From the NCBI GenBank assembly GCA_020634375.1, contig JACKBX010000006.1, forward strand, positions 186,001 to 250,000: a DNA stretch of 64,000 nt, given 5' to 3'. The stretch is from Ardenticatenaceae bacterium (GTDB taxonomy: Bacteria > Chloroflexota > Anaerolineae > Promineifilales > Promineifilaceae). A program made the position numbers and the translations under genes. The notes under the pieces were generated by a model that did not search any database, was not told the DNA's origin, and saw only the letters and a list, made by a program, of their open reading frames with translations. Position 1 is the first letter of the stretch. Every line of letters begins with the position of its first letter. Shown piece after piece: positions 24,815-34,271 of the stretch.

Positions 24815-27800
24815 TTAGTTGGTTGGCGTGGGGGAGGGTTCGATTTGTTCTTCAACGGGCGCATCCTCCACTGGCACTTCTTCAACTGGCTCTGGCAGCG
24901 GCGGTGCGCCAAAGATAGCATCGTACTTCACGATGCGGTGATTATCGGCGTCAGCAATGTAAATGTTGTTTTGTGCATCAATGGCAATGCCGTTGGGCAG
25001 TGCCAGGCTGTTGATGTCTGTGCCATATTTGCCGAAGCGGGCCAGGTAGTCTCCATTGCTGTTAAAAATGAGCACACGATACGCTTCTGGGTCGGTGACG
25101 TAGACGCGCCCTACGCTGTCTACTGCCAGATAGGGTTTGTTGACAATGGACTGCCCCAGCCAGGCATTGACCGGCCATTCAAAGATGGGAATGAAATCGG
25201 GCGTGAATTGTTGGATACGGCCGTTCCACGTATCCGCCAAAAACAGTGAGCCGTCTGGCCCTACAGCCAGTCCTACGGGTTCATTGAGCTGTCCCGGCTG
25301 ATTGCCAAAACTGCCAACCTGTTGGAGGAATTCCCCGTCGCGGGTTAACACCTGCATTCTGTGATTGCCTGTGTCTGTTACTAATAGGCGGTTATCAGGC
25401 AGCAGCACAATCGAACGCGGCCCAAAGAATACACCCAACGAAGTGGTGTCAGCATCAACTGTGCCACTTTGCCCATATGCAGCCACAAAGCCGCCCTCCA
25501 GCGTGAACTTTTGTACGCGATGATTCCACGTATCTGTTACGTACACAAACGAATCATCAACTGCCAGCCCCCAGGGTTCGTTGAATTGCCCTGGCGCTGC
25601 ACCAAATTCACCCCAGCCAGTGACGTAATTGCCCTGCGCGTCAAAGACCTGAATACGATGATTGCCGGAGTCGGCGACGTAGATACGGCCGTCCGTGCCT
25701 ACCGCCACATTACGCGGCGCATTCAACTGCCCCGGCTGCACACCTGGGACACCCGGCTCATTAATCACCATTGATGGAACCGGCAGCAGTTCTCCCTCTG
25801 TATACGGGTCAGTCAATCCTTCTGCATACACCGGGCCAACGCCATAGTCCCACAGATTTGCCAGTACATCTTTACGAATATATAGGCGTAGTTCATGGCG
25901 CAGCGGCCATTCACTGGTTGTATACTTCCCGCCAAACACCTCTTGATACCTGGTGTAATCCCGATAGAAGAAAATGTTGTATAAGGCTTCGCGCACACCC
26001 GCGTTGCCCAATCCACGCTTTTCCTGTCCCAATATCTCTGCGTTGGGATTGCCAAAAATCGCATTCCACGAGACGTGACGATACTCTTCCATCGGCCACC
26101 AGAGGAAGGTGTAAGCACGGTATTCGTAATTGTTGCCCAGATACGGTTCCGTCTTCTCCCAGTCATTGCGTCCCACAATAATCACAGGGGAATCGTTCAG
26201 GCTGTGAGAGGGCGCTTCACCGTAAAATACACGCTGCGGATAGTCGCGCAGATACCAGGTGAAGGGCCAGGAAACGTCAGCGCTGAAGGCGACCTTAATG
26301 CTTTTGTCGCCATACAAACGCATAGACAGCTCTTCTAACTGTTCCATGACGATGTTTTTAGTAGCTGGTGCGCCATGTGCATAGACCATAAATTCGGTGG
26401 TGTAGTCGGCGTTGGGAAAGGAGGACATGTAGGCAAAACGGATGGTAAGCAGGCTGAGGATGGCAAACCATGCCAAGAGGATGGCCGGTTTACGCAGTGA
26501 TGGCTCGACGCGCTCTCGCACTTCACGCCAGCCCCAGAAGACGGCCGTTGCCGCTAACAAACTCCCCAGAAAGCGACCGACGATTTGCAAATTCTGCACC
26601 TGCTGATCACCCAACTGGAGTTTGCCCAGCCACAGGGGGGAGATAACCAGGAAAACGGCGATGATGAAAACGGCCGTCAGCCCCCAAAACAGCATCGGTT
26701 CACGCGAGAAAAACGCACGGGGATTCACATCCTTCAATTTCTCATTAAAGTACCAGCCCGCCAGGAACGCCATCGGGATGACAAAATGGATACTCAACCA
26801 GGGCATTTTCTCCCCGGCGTAGCTGTAAGCTGCCCAGGTTAACAAAAGCCACCAGGTGAGAAAGGGTACAAACCCCATCAACTGCGTGCCATCAATTAAA
26901 CGAAAGAGAGATTTTGTCTCATACTCTTGTTGCAGCCGGTCGCGCCAGGCAAAAAACCAAAATAGGATGCTCACACCCAGCACAACAACGGCAGCCATGA
27001 TGCCAATGGTACTGCTGCTTGTGCCTGCTTCCGCTGTCGTCACCAGTGCCGCGCCTGTAGCGGCTTCATACAGCCAGCGCACCAGACTGTATGCCAACAG
27101 CGCTAGCAAGGCCGTACTCAGCCAGTAACCCACAATGCGGTTGAGTTTTTGTTGGGTGGCCCACAGTCGCATGGCAAGATAGGAAAAGAGAACGGGCAGA
27201 AATTCGTAGAAGGGCATCACAAAGAAGTAATAAAACCAGGGTTGACTGCCGCGCTGTACGTCTTGCTGTTCCAACCAGTATCCTAATGAACCAACCATGC
27301 CGCTGGCCCAGCCGCCTAAATTGGTGAAGACGGATGTGTAGAGGATGACGAAAATTGTGTGGAAGATGACGGCCGTTACCACCCAACGTCGTCGATGCCA
27401 CCACAGCCCCACCAATATGCTTACGATGAGCGTGACAACGAGAAAACCACCACTATGTACCAACCCGGAGTCAAAAAAGGCGCTGCGGCACTGTGGTTGT
27501 CCCAGGCGCAAAAAGAAAAGCCGCGCCGGGGACATAGTTTCCTGACCGGCTAACATGCACGTACTGTAACTGTAGTCTCGCGGATTCCACCCTGCCAAAA
27601 AGGTAAAAAGAGGTGAGACAAGCGGCAGCAGCAGCGTGGAAAAGAGCATGATCAAATCGAATTCAGGGTACTTGTCGATGTGCGGGCGCAGGGCGTTGAC
27701 TATCAAAAGCAGCCCGGCAATGAGAACGCTGATGCCGCCAATGACAATCCAGCCGCCAAGATGTCTTTCATCGGTGGCTTGGGTGGCGGCGGTAGTTGCG

Positions 27801-28618
27801 GCGTTGGGGTCTAAGGCAAAGCCTTCGCTTGTCTCGGTGGGCGTGGCGGTGGTGGGAACGGCCGTTGCCGCCCGTTCTACTAGAAAGCCGCCTGCCGCCA
27901 GTACCAGACCCAAGGCCACCACCAATAGCGGCATTCGCAGCGCTGCCCAGCGGGAACGCAGCCACTTAGCCGCGATGACTTGACCAAATAAGCGCAGCGC
28001 CAAAAAGCTGCCAAAGATAGCAACGTAAATGAAGGACACTTCCTTCGTTGAGAACATCAGCGCATTACCAGCAGCAAACCACCAGAGATACTTTTCCTCG
28101 CGGTCGCGCAGGTAAAACCACATGCTGATCACGATGATCAACGCCCAAACAATGACGTACACATCGTGGCGGATGTAGCGGGAGTAATACACCACATAGG
28201 GCGAAATCAGGAAGATGAAACTGGCAAACAATGCTCCCACGCGGCCAATCCAGCGACGCAGCAGATAGGGCAGCACGACCAACAGCACACCGAACAAAGC
28301 TACCGGAGCACGGGCGGCAAAGTCGCTGTCGCCAAGCAGCCAGTAGGAAACGGCCGTAATATGAAACAAAAATGGCCCATGCATCAATGGCGTGTGGGCG
28401 AATCCCTGCCCATCATAAAATTGGTACGAATACTGCGTGTGCAGGCTTTCATCATGGCTCATCACCCGGCTGCCCAGGTCCCAAAAGCGCGTGATAATTG
28501 CCAGCACAATAAAGGTGATGTAAATCACCTTTTCCCAATCCAGACTCATCACGGCCAGCAGCGGCCGTGAGAGAAAATCACTCTTTTGTTCACTCGGCGT
28601 TGTGGTTAGTTCACTCAT
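24815..28618 (-). CDS. Agl23-type membrane glycosyltransferase fused to NHL beta-propeller
   Basis: 1267 aa. The N-terminal about 900 residues form a GT-C type multi-pass membrane protein of the Agl23/TIGR03663 family, with the acidic first-loop motif MSHDESLHTQYSYQF (near 53-67) and HGPFLFH. Residues about 960-1240 contain six NHL-type blades (for example VAVGTDGRIYVADSGNHRIQVF). The tail is Pro/Glu-rich. Family members are associated with S-layer and surface glycosylation; the propeller presumably lies outside the cell and binds a sugar or protein. It is the last gene of the minus-strand operon, 18 bp after the anti-sigma-like gene. Acceptor and donor are unknown. Confidence 0.88.
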   Translation of the reverse strand: MSELTTTPSEQKSDFLSRPLLAVMSLDWEKVIYITFIVLAIITRFWDLGSRVMSHDESLHTQYSYQFYDGQGFAHTPLMHGPFLFHITAVSYWLLGDSDFAARAPVALFGVLLVVLPYLLRRWIGRVGALFASFIFLISPYVVYYSRYIRHDVYVIVWALIIVISMWFYLRDREEKYLWWFAAGNALMFSTKEVSFIYVAIFGSFLALRLFGQVIAAKWLRSRWAALRMPLLVVALGLVLAAGGFLVERAATAVPTTATPTETSEGFALDPNAATTAATQATDERHLGGWIVIGGISVLIAGLLLIVNALRPHIDKYPEFDLIMLFSTLLLPLVSPLFTFLAGWNPRDYSYSTCMLAGQETMSPARLFFLRLGQPQCRSAFFDSGLVHSGGFLVVTLIVSILVGLWWHRRRWVVTAVIFHTIFVILYTSVFTNLGGWASGMVGSLGYWLEQQDVQRGSQPWFYYFFVMPFYEFLPVLFSYLAMRLWATQQKLNRIVGYWLSTALLALLAYSLVRWLYEAATGAALVTTAEAGTSSSTIGIMAAVVVLGVSILFWFFAWRDRLQQEYETKSLFRLIDGTQLMGFVPFLTWWLLLTWAAYSYAGEKMPWLSIHFVIPMAFLAGWYFNEKLKDVNPRAFFSREPMLFWGLTAVFIIAVFLVISPLWLGKLQLGDQQVQNLQIVGRFLGSLLAATAVFWGWREVRERVEPSLRKPAILLAWFAILSLLTIRFAYMSSFPNADYTTEFMVYAHGAPATKNIVMEQLEELSMRLYGDKSIKVAFSADVSWPFTWYLRDYPQRVFYGEAPSHSLNDSPVIIVGRNDWEKTEPYLGNNYEYRAYTFLWWPMEEYRHVSWNAIFGNPNAEILGQEKRGLGNAGVREALYNIFFYRDYTRYQEVFGGKYTTSEWPLRHELRLYIRKDVLANLWDYGVGPVYAEGLTDPYTEGELLPVPSMVINEPGVPGVQPGQLNAPRNVAVGTDGRIYVADSGNHRIQVFDAQGNYVTGWGEFGAAPGQFNEPWGLAVDDSFVYVTDTWNHRVQKFTLEGGFVAAYGQSGTVDADTTSLGVFFGPRSIVLLPDNRLLVTDTGNHRMQVLTRDGEFLQQVGSFGNQPGQLNEPVGLAVGPDGSLFLADTWNGRIQQFTPDFIPIFEWPVNAWLGQSIVNKPYLAVDSVGRVYVTDPEAYRVLIFNSNGDYLARFGKYGTDINSLALPNGIAIDAQNNIYIADADNHRIVKYDAIFGAPPLPEPVEEVPVEDAPVEEQIEPSPTPTN

Positions 28619-28636
28619 ATGGCTAATTGCTCATTG

Positions 28637-29080
28637 TCACTTGTTAATTGCAAATTGTTCCGGTGTTGGATTTGGCGAAGGTGTGGCGACGGCGGCAGAT
28701 TGTACGGCCGTTAGCGCAGCCACCGTTTGTTGAGGCAAAACACGATCAGGAGAAGTATTCATTGTTTCTGCCAGCGTGGCAACCGGTGTTTGCGTCTGCG
28801 TCGTCGTTGCCGTTACAGACAGCGTTGTCGGCGAAATGGGCATCACCCAGCCTTGCTGCCGTGTAAAAAAGACGCCCATACCACTCAGTAATAAAATTGC
28901 ACAGGCGGCCAGCGCCGCCCACTGCCGCTGCCACGTTAACTGCGCTGTCTTGCGGCGCGGGATTGGCGGCATCAAACGCGCCAACTGCTCTGGCTGCGGC
29001 TGTGTTGCCGCGTGCAGCGTTTCCCGTACCAACTGCGCCAATTTCATGTCATCCTGAGAAATCAATTCTTGTTCCATCAT
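28637..29080 (-). CDS. Probable membrane anti-sigma factor
   Basis: 147 aa from ATG 29080, which has AAGGTG upstream; a second ATG follows at once. There is a cytoplasmic N-terminal region (1-65; LAQLVRETLHAATQPQPEQL), one membrane helix (WAALAACAILLLSGMGVFF) and a Thr/Pro-rich outer tail. No zinc-finger HxxxCxxC is present. It follows an ECF sigma gene by 87 bp, which is the main reason for the call. The outer part lacks a recognisable domain. Confidence 0.62.
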   Translation of the reverse strand: MMEQELISQDDMKLAQLVRETLHAATQPQPEQLARLMPPIPRRKTAQLTWQRQWAALAACAILLLSGMGVFFTRQQGWVMPISPTTLSVTATTTQTQTPVATLAETMNTSPDRVLPQQTVAALTAVQSAAVATPSPNPTPEQFAINK

Positions 29081-29128
29081 CAAGATATACACCTTAACTA
29101 TCAAAAAACCTCAGCCAGCTACCAACAA

Positions 29129-29170
29129 CCAGTAATCAGTAATCAGTAATCAGTAGCCAGTAACCAGTTA
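29129..29170. repeat. CAGTAATCAGT-type repeat
   Basis: Five tandem units (ACCAGTAATCAGTAATCAGT and onward to CAGTAACCAGTTA) fill the spacer between the sigma and anti-sigma genes and run into the sigma stop. No opposing arm is seen. Confidence 0.8.
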
Positions 29171-29770
29171 CCCTTCATCCCCCAAAATTTCCCGCAGCGC
29201 CTTAATCGCCAGACGCATCCGGGACTCGGCTGTTTTGGCAGGAATGCCAAGAATGCCGCTGATTTCACCGTAACTCAGACCTGCATAGTAGCGCAGCACG
29301 GCCGTTTCCCGCAATTTCACCGACAACTGTCCCAACGCTTGCCACACCATTTGCTGCGTCTCATTCAACGCCGCCAACTCATCCGGCTGCGGCGCGTGAG
29401 GGTCTGTTACATCCTGCCCCACAAGCTGCCCCAACGAAAGCGTTGGCAGCCATTTACGGCGGCGCTTGTTGCGGCTGCGGCTGATGGCAATCTGGTACAG
29501 CCACGTCTTAAAAGAAGATTTATGCGGGTTGTAATGACTTAAACGGCGGAAGGCGTACTCAAAACTATCTTGCAGCACTTCTTCCGCGTCTTCTTTGTGT
29601 TGCAGCAGACTGTATGTCAGGCGGTAAATCATGCCTGCATATTCCTGGTACAGTGCCGCATAGGCTCCATCCTCTCCTGCCAGGCAGCGCGAAATTAACG
29701 CTTGCACATGCTCATCTGCATAGACAGGAGCCGCGTTTGTCGGCCAGGTGAGAAGAGATTGCTCGGTCAT
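29168..29770 (-). CDS. ECF-type RNA polymerase sigma factor
   Basis: 200 aa from ATG 29770. The longer frame begins at TTG 29806 inside a TCTGACG repeat, which I treat as spacer. Region 2 is visible as YRLTYSLLQHKEDAEEVLQD and FKTWLYQIAISRSRNKRR; region 4 as LRETAVLRYYAGLSYGEISG followed by ILGIPAKTAESRMRLAI. The N-terminus has a Pro-rich leader. It would direct RNA polymerase to a set of promoters, probably under control of the anti-sigma factor encoded next. It sits within a glycosyltransferase operon, which suggests control of envelope glycosylation. Confidence 0.9.
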   Translation of the reverse strand: MTEQSLLTWPTNAAPVYADEHVQALISRCLAGEDGAYAALYQEYAGMIYRLTYSLLQHKEDAEEVLQDSFEYAFRRLSHYNPHKSSFKTWLYQIAISRSRNKRRRKWLPTLSLGQLVGQDVTDPHAPQPDELAALNETQQMVWQALGQLSVKLRETAVLRYYAGLSYGEISGILGIPAKTAESRMRLAIKALREILGDEG

Positions 29771-29782
29771 AGTTTCAGTGTC

Positions 29783-29826
29783 AGATATTTCAGCGTCAGA
29801 TGTCAAGTGATATACATCTGACGTCT
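29783..29826. repeat. TCTGACG-type repeat hairpin upstream of the sigma gene
   Basis: CAGATATTTCAGCGTCAGATG runs into CATCTGACGTC. This short hairpin overlaps the possible TTG start of the sigma frame. Confidence 0.65.
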
Positions 29827-29839
29827 AACTACATGTACG

Positions 29840-31579
29840 TTATGGTTGCACCAAATCCGTGCGAATCCACAGAACCACGCGCTCTTCGGTTGCAATGGCG
29901 TGGGAATCGTGGAAAAACCACCAGCGTATGGTGTCCAATGTTGGCAGTGGACTGCCCAACGACTCTGGCACAAGCCCAGTGCGCAGCAGGCCAAAATCGC
30001 TGCCGAAATAATCACTACCAAAGCCTGCTTCTATGTTTTGCAGCGTGATGACGATACCCGTTTGCGTGTTCAGAGGCACGGCATTCGCCATCGTTAACTG
30101 GGGGAACTGCCGCAGGTACCAATGCAGCACAGGGCTGTCTACGCTGTTGAGAATGTCTACGCCCACATCGCTGCCGCTGGCCTGGCTAGAAATTTCTTGG
30201 ATAGTGTGGATTAGCACGGGGACATCGTCATCGGTAGCGGGAGCTTGTACCCAGCGCTCGCGTACGTCGTTGGCTGCGTCATGACCCAACCACCACGCCG
30301 TGCCCCACTGGTAAAAGCCAAACAGCACCAGTGCAGCAAGAATGAGGGCTTGATAGGTGGGACGCTGTGCCCAGGCCCAAAAGAAGTAGACGGTAACGGC
30401 CGTAAACACAAACACAAACAACGCCAGCCACATATTACTCAAATCTTCCGCGCTGTAGCTGACTAATCGTGCAAAGCGGGCTATATTCACAAACATCAAC
30501 GCACCCAGTAGCACCAGCCCGATAGTGAAAATCCAGGTCAGCGGGTCATCTAACCCTTGCAGCACGTCGTCGGCCATTTGCCCCAGCAGCAGATAGCCCG
30601 GCAGCATCAGCAGCAGGGCAATGGATGGATTGCCCCATTGCAGCGCCAACAATACCAGCAGCAGCACGGCCCACAGCATCATAAAATTGGGGAGACGGCC
30701 GTTACTCTTCAACAGCCACAGCATCGCCATCAAACCCAGAGGCAGCAAAACGATTTCGTAGCGTACCAGCGTCAGCAGGGGGTTGATGAGCGCATCCAGC
30801 CCGCCGGAAAAGCCAAAGCTGCGTACCCAATCACCCAATAAGCTGGCCGTGCTGCCCAGCGCAGGCAGATGCCAGAGAAACAGCGACCCCAAAGCCAGGA
30901 AAACGACCAACCCGAAGGCGCCTGCCTTTTGCCAAATACCCCGGCGCGGCCAGGTGTAATCATATGGCCCTAGCAGCGCCCCATCCAGCCGGTGCGTGAG
31001 CAACAGCGTCAACAGCCCGCCATAAAACAGAGCGCTGCTCGTCAATCCCAGGGCAACTGCGCCCATCATGGCATAAAACCAGCGTAACTCCTCGCTTTCT
31101 TCGTAGCGCAGCCACGCCGCAAAGAACAGCAGCAGCGCAAATAGGGCGATGGCGTCACCATTCGCTGTGCGTGCTGTGATAGCAGCCAGCGGCGAAACCG
31201 CCAACAGCAAACTTGTAACCAGCGCACCCATGTTGCCCAACTGCCGTCGCAGCAGCCAGGGCAGCAGGGTCAACCCTACGCCAAACAGCACAGGTACGGC
31301 ACGCATTACCGCGTCGGAAAAGCCAAAAAGTTGTGTGAGCAGCGCCGTGAGGGTGAAATAGGCCGGACTTTGCACGGTGATGACGGCCGTATCGGGCTGC
31401 CAAAACTGCCATACGCCCAATGCTCCTGCTGCTTCCGCTGGCGATAGGGGAATATGCCCCAATTCCGCAAAGCGCAAAATGGCCGCTGCCACCCCAATGA
31501 GCAGAAACAGCCCGTCGGCAATGGTCAGCCGTTGCCACCAGGAAATCTTTTGGTTATTTTGTGGCATTGCTAAATTCAT
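29840..31579 (-). CDS. GT-C-like multi-pass membrane protein (Agl23-related)
   Basis: 579 aa with about twelve membrane segments. Its start (ILRFAELGHIPLSPAEAAGA) aligns by position with the DE-containing first loop of the Agl23-type protein at 24815, but the acidic pair SHDE is replaced by SPAE. The catalytic Asp expected in GT-C enzymes is therefore absent, although a Glu remains. The C-terminal soluble part (about 480-579) resembles the non-propeller end of that paralogue. It may be a non-catalytic partner. It is 52 bp downstream of the DUF2298 gene. Confidence 0.78.
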   Translation of the reverse strand: MNLAMPQNNQKISWWQRLTIADGLFLLIGVAAAILRFAELGHIPLSPAEAAGALGVWQFWQPDTAVITVQSPAYFTLTALLTQLFGFSDAVMRAVPVLFGVGLTLLPWLLRRQLGNMGALVTSLLLAVSPLAAITARTANGDAIALFALLLFFAAWLRYEESEELRWFYAMMGAVALGLTSSALFYGGLLTLLLTHRLDGALLGPYDYTWPRRGIWQKAGAFGLVVFLALGSLFLWHLPALGSTASLLGDWVRSFGFSGGLDALINPLLTLVRYEIVLLPLGLMAMLWLLKSNGRLPNFMMLWAVLLLVLLALQWGNPSIALLLMLPGYLLLGQMADDVLQGLDDPLTWIFTIGLVLLGALMFVNIARFARLVSYSAEDLSNMWLALFVFVFTAVTVYFFWAWAQRPTYQALILAALVLFGFYQWGTAWWLGHDAANDVRERWVQAPATDDDVPVLIHTIQEISSQASGSDVGVDILNSVDSPVLHWYLRQFPQLTMANAVPLNTQTGIVITLQNIEAGFGSDYFGSDFGLLRTGLVPESLGSPLPTLDTIRWWFFHDSHAIATEERVVLWIRTDLVQP

Positions 31580-31587
31580 AAATCCCT

Positions 31588-31630
31588 AGGATAGCTGTTA
31601 GCTCTTAGCTAAAAGCTAACTGCTAATAGC
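31588..31630. repeat. TAGCTCTTAGCT-type repeat hairpin
   Basis: TAGCTGTTAGCTCTTAGCTA is followed by AGCTAACTGCTAATAGCT. It fills the gap between two operon genes. Confidence 0.75.
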
Positions 31631-31631
31631 T

Positions 31632-34271
31632 CTATTTCCACTGGTAAATGGTTACATCGCCGAGGCGGTAGGCAATGGGCAGTGGATTGAATTTTTCGGC
31701 GGTCAATGAGCCGTAGGTATAAAGTTCGCGTGGGCCAACAACGATGTACGCTACATTGTAGCGGTTGAGCAGCTCAGTCGTGATTTCCCAATCAGGGTTG
31801 CTATAAATTTGGCGGATGGCTTCTTCGCGCTCACTTGGTTCGGGTGTACTGCCGCGCCACTGGTATTCGTGCCCGGCCCAGCCCAATACGGTGGGGAGTC
31901 CGGTGCTGGCGGCGATACGGCCGTAATCTGAATACTGCCCGCCCACCGCCTCCAAAATAACCGGCGTGCCACCCACATTATCGCGCAGCCACGTAATTGC
32001 GGCATACTCGGCAGGCTGCGAGCGCACCAAAAAGTCCAGCCCGTCGAGCGTGAGCGCGGGGCGATTTTCGGCCGTCAGCGGCCCGCCGTACTCGATGGCA
32101 CGGGAGCGGGCCATGTAATAGGGAAACAGCAGGGAGATGGCAAAGAAGGAGAGGTAAACGGCCGTTGCCAATCCCGGCACAATCGCTCCCAATCCCTTGC
32201 GAAAATGCTGCCACATATAGGCAATGGCAAACAACCCGGCCACGCCAAACAACACCCACGCCTGATAATAAAACTTAAAAATCGTGTTCAAGCGCATCCC
32301 GAAATTGTCACGCAAATAGACAAATTCTGGCCCCAAGGTGAGCAGCACTCCGGTGAGGATGAGCAGCAATACGAAGGGCAGGGGAGAAGAATCGTTCCCC
32401 TGCTCCCCTGCTCCCTTGCTCCCTTGCTCTTTTTGCCAGAGCATGACCACCAGGGCGACGATGGCGAGTAAGAACAGGGTGAGGGCTGGGTAGGTGAGGC
32501 GGGCAGCGAGGATGACGGGCAGCAGGGCGAACACAGCACGCAGACCCCAGCCAAAGGCAACGGCCGTTGCCGGTCGTGCAGTCAGGGGAACACCTAATTC
32601 GTTAGCCAGGCCGGTTACGCGGCCTGCGCCATCCGGGCTGCTGGCAATGACCCAACTGAGCAGGAACATGAGCAGCAAGAGGGCGATGAGGAGGGAAACG
32701 ACCGTGCCCACGCCCATCTGCCAGCCACGAAAACGCCGCCTTACCGCCAATGCCAGCAACAGCAGCACAATACTGCTCAAGGGCATGATGAAAATCACCA
32801 AAAAGTGTACCAGCCGCGTAGGACGCATCAGCATTGGCAGCAAATACGGTGCGCCAGCCTGCGATTTGAAACCCAGGAAGAAGGGCAAATAAGCTAAAAC
32901 CGCACCCATCACCAATGATACGGCCAACAAAAATGCTTGCGACCATAACCCCTTATGCCAGCCTTCCTGCCGTCGCCTTGCCAGCACATACGCGCCCAGC
33001 ACCATAAACAAATGTGGGAGGATGTCCCAGGTATTCAAAAATGACAGCCCGCCGAGAACCAGCACAGTGAAAAACCAAAGGATTGACGATTGACGATTAA
33101 CGATTGACGATTTCAGGTTCGCCAATCGTAAATCGTCAGTCGTTAATCGTAAATTGCCCGATTCCAGGAACCACAAATACGCTACCGCCAGACTGAGAAA
33201 GGCAAAGGGCAGCGCCAGTACATGGGGGTGCATGTCGCCCAGGCCAAAGCTGAAAGCGGGGAATTCGGCAATAGGTTCCAGCCCCTCTTCAAGACGGCCG
33301 GAAAGATGGTGTTCATTGATCACCCGTGAGGAGCGCCACCACCACCAGACGCCGGTTTCGTAGCGCGGTATTTCTGTACTGGAGAGGGCGGGATCGGGTT
33401 GGGGCGGAAGCTCTTCCAGATTGCGCACATCCAGCCACTGCCAGAAGGCATTCGAGCCAACGCGGTTGGCATTGAGTATTTCCAGCGTGATTTCCTGGTT
33501 GCCCGCCAACGGCAAAGCAATGGCGGCAAGAAGGCCGAAGGCAATGGCAAGACTGCGGTTGGGGGTAGTGGTTTCTTTCTCTGCGGTCTTTGTATCTTTG
33601 CGATTAATGCCAATGATTAAGTTGTAGATGAGGCCGAATGCGCCGGTGGCTGTGCCTGCAATCAGCCAGGCCAGGCTGAGATTGAAGGCGATGGTTGTGG
33701 GAACGGCCGTTAATCGCGCCAATACAGAAGTCATCACGTAGCCAAAATAGTAATAGCTGATGGCAAACCCGGAAAGCCAGGGATCGAGCGGCGGCATCGT
33801 CGGGCTGCGACCAATGCCGTTAAGAAAGGCGAAGTCCATCGGCTTTTCCGTATTGAGGATGGACGGATTGTGCGCCCGCACCCACACCCACAGGACAAAG
33901 ATGAGCAGGAACACCGCTTCAGTGAGGATGACCTGCCCGCGATGGCTGCGCAGCCATTCTAAAAGGCTTTCTCTCTCTGTTTCTTTGTTTCTTTGTAATG
34001 AATATACCCATTTGGAAACGGCCGTGACCAGCCCCACACTCACCAAAATCCCGCCCAGGTTATTATCCAGCAGCCCAATGCTGCTTAACAGCCAAAACAG
34101 GTAGCTAACCAGCAGCAGCCCCACCATTTTGGTAAAGGCATAGCCCCGGTCGGGCAGTTTGCGAAAAAGGGTAAAGGTGAGGGGGGTAACGGCCGTGCCC
34201 AACACCATGAGCGCTGCCCACCAACGAAATGCCGCGAAAATGTCAGAAAATGTCAGCATAAGTCTTTTCAA
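31632..34271 (-). CDS. DUF2298 (Chlor_Arch_YYY) membrane protein
   Basis: 879 aa, multi-pass. The YYY hallmark is FAISYYYFGYV after PPLDPWLSG (about 165-180). LPDRGYAFTKMVGLLLVSYLF (about 39-59, split) and the late NTIFKFYYQAWVLFGVAGL are also conserved. The family occurs in Chloroflexota and archaea and is predicted to be a GT-C glycosyltransferase. Four stretches are encoded by repeat elements in frame: about 91-103 (33966-33997), 223-235 (33571-33602), 371-397 (33081-33156) and 614-626 (32396-32430). All fall in predicted loops. The spacer to the upstream gene is only 45 bp. Confidence 0.88.
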   Translation of the reverse strand: MKRLMLTFSDIFAAFRWWAALMVLGTAVTPLTFTLFRKLPDRGYAFTKMVGLLLVSYLFWLLSSIGLLDNNLGGILVSVGLVTAVSKWVYSLQRNKETERESLLEWLRSHRGQVILTEAVFLLIFVLWVWVRAHNPSILNTEKPMDFAFLNGIGRSPTMPPLDPWLSGFAISYYYFGYVMTSVLARLTAVPTTIAFNLSLAWLIAGTATGAFGLIYNLIIGINRKDTKTAEKETTTPNRSLAIAFGLLAAIALPLAGNQEITLEILNANRVGSNAFWQWLDVRNLEELPPQPDPALSSTEIPRYETGVWWWWRSSRVINEHHLSGRLEEGLEPIAEFPAFSFGLGDMHPHVLALPFAFLSLAVAYLWFLESGNLRLTTDDLRLANLKSSIVNRQSSILWFFTVLVLGGLSFLNTWDILPHLFMVLGAYVLARRRQEGWHKGLWSQAFLLAVSLVMGAVLAYLPFFLGFKSQAGAPYLLPMLMRPTRLVHFLVIFIMPLSSIVLLLLALAVRRRFRGWQMGVGTVVSLLIALLLLMFLLSWVIASSPDGAGRVTGLANELGVPLTARPATAVAFGWGLRAVFALLPVILAARLTYPALTLFLLAIVALVVMLWQKEQGSKGAGEQGNDSSPLPFVLLLILTGVLLTLGPEFVYLRDNFGMRLNTIFKFYYQAWVLFGVAGLFAIAYMWQHFRKGLGAIVPGLATAVYLSFFAISLLFPYYMARSRAIEYGGPLTAENRPALTLDGLDFLVRSQPAEYAAITWLRDNVGGTPVILEAVGGQYSDYGRIAASTGLPTVLGWAGHEYQWRGSTPEPSEREEAIRQIYSNPDWEITTELLNRYNVAYIVVGPRELYTYGSLTAEKFNPLPIAYRLGDVTIYQWK
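32396..32430 (-). repeat. GGGAGCAAGG repeat inside the DUF2298 gene
   Basis: On the coding strand, AGCAAGGGAGCAAGGGAGCAGGGGAGCAGGG encodes EQGSKGAGEQG in a loop between two membrane segments. The same repeat recurs at 37989 in the next gene. Confidence 0.7.
33081..33156. repeat. AATCGT/GATTGACG hairpin inside the DUF2298 gene
   Basis: Left arm GATTGACGATTGACGATTA..., right arm AATCGTAAATCGTCAGTCGT... around a TTTCAGGTTCGC loop. Encodes NLRLTTDDLRLANLKSSIV and NRQSSI in frame. It matches the spacer type seen at 19090-19130. Confidence 0.8.
33571..33602 (-). repeat. AAAGAAACAAAGA-type repeat inside the DUF2298 gene (copy 1)
   Basis: The coding strand reads CGCAAAGATACAAAGACCGC then AGAGAAAGAAAC, giving the loop RKDTKTAEKETT. 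Confidence 0.6.
33966..33997 (-). repeat. AAAGAAACAAAGA-type repeat inside the DUF2298 gene (copy 2)
   Basis: The coding strand reads TACAAAGAAACAAAGAAACA then GAGAGAGAAAG, giving QRNKETERES in a cytoplasmic-looking loop. Confidence 0.6.
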
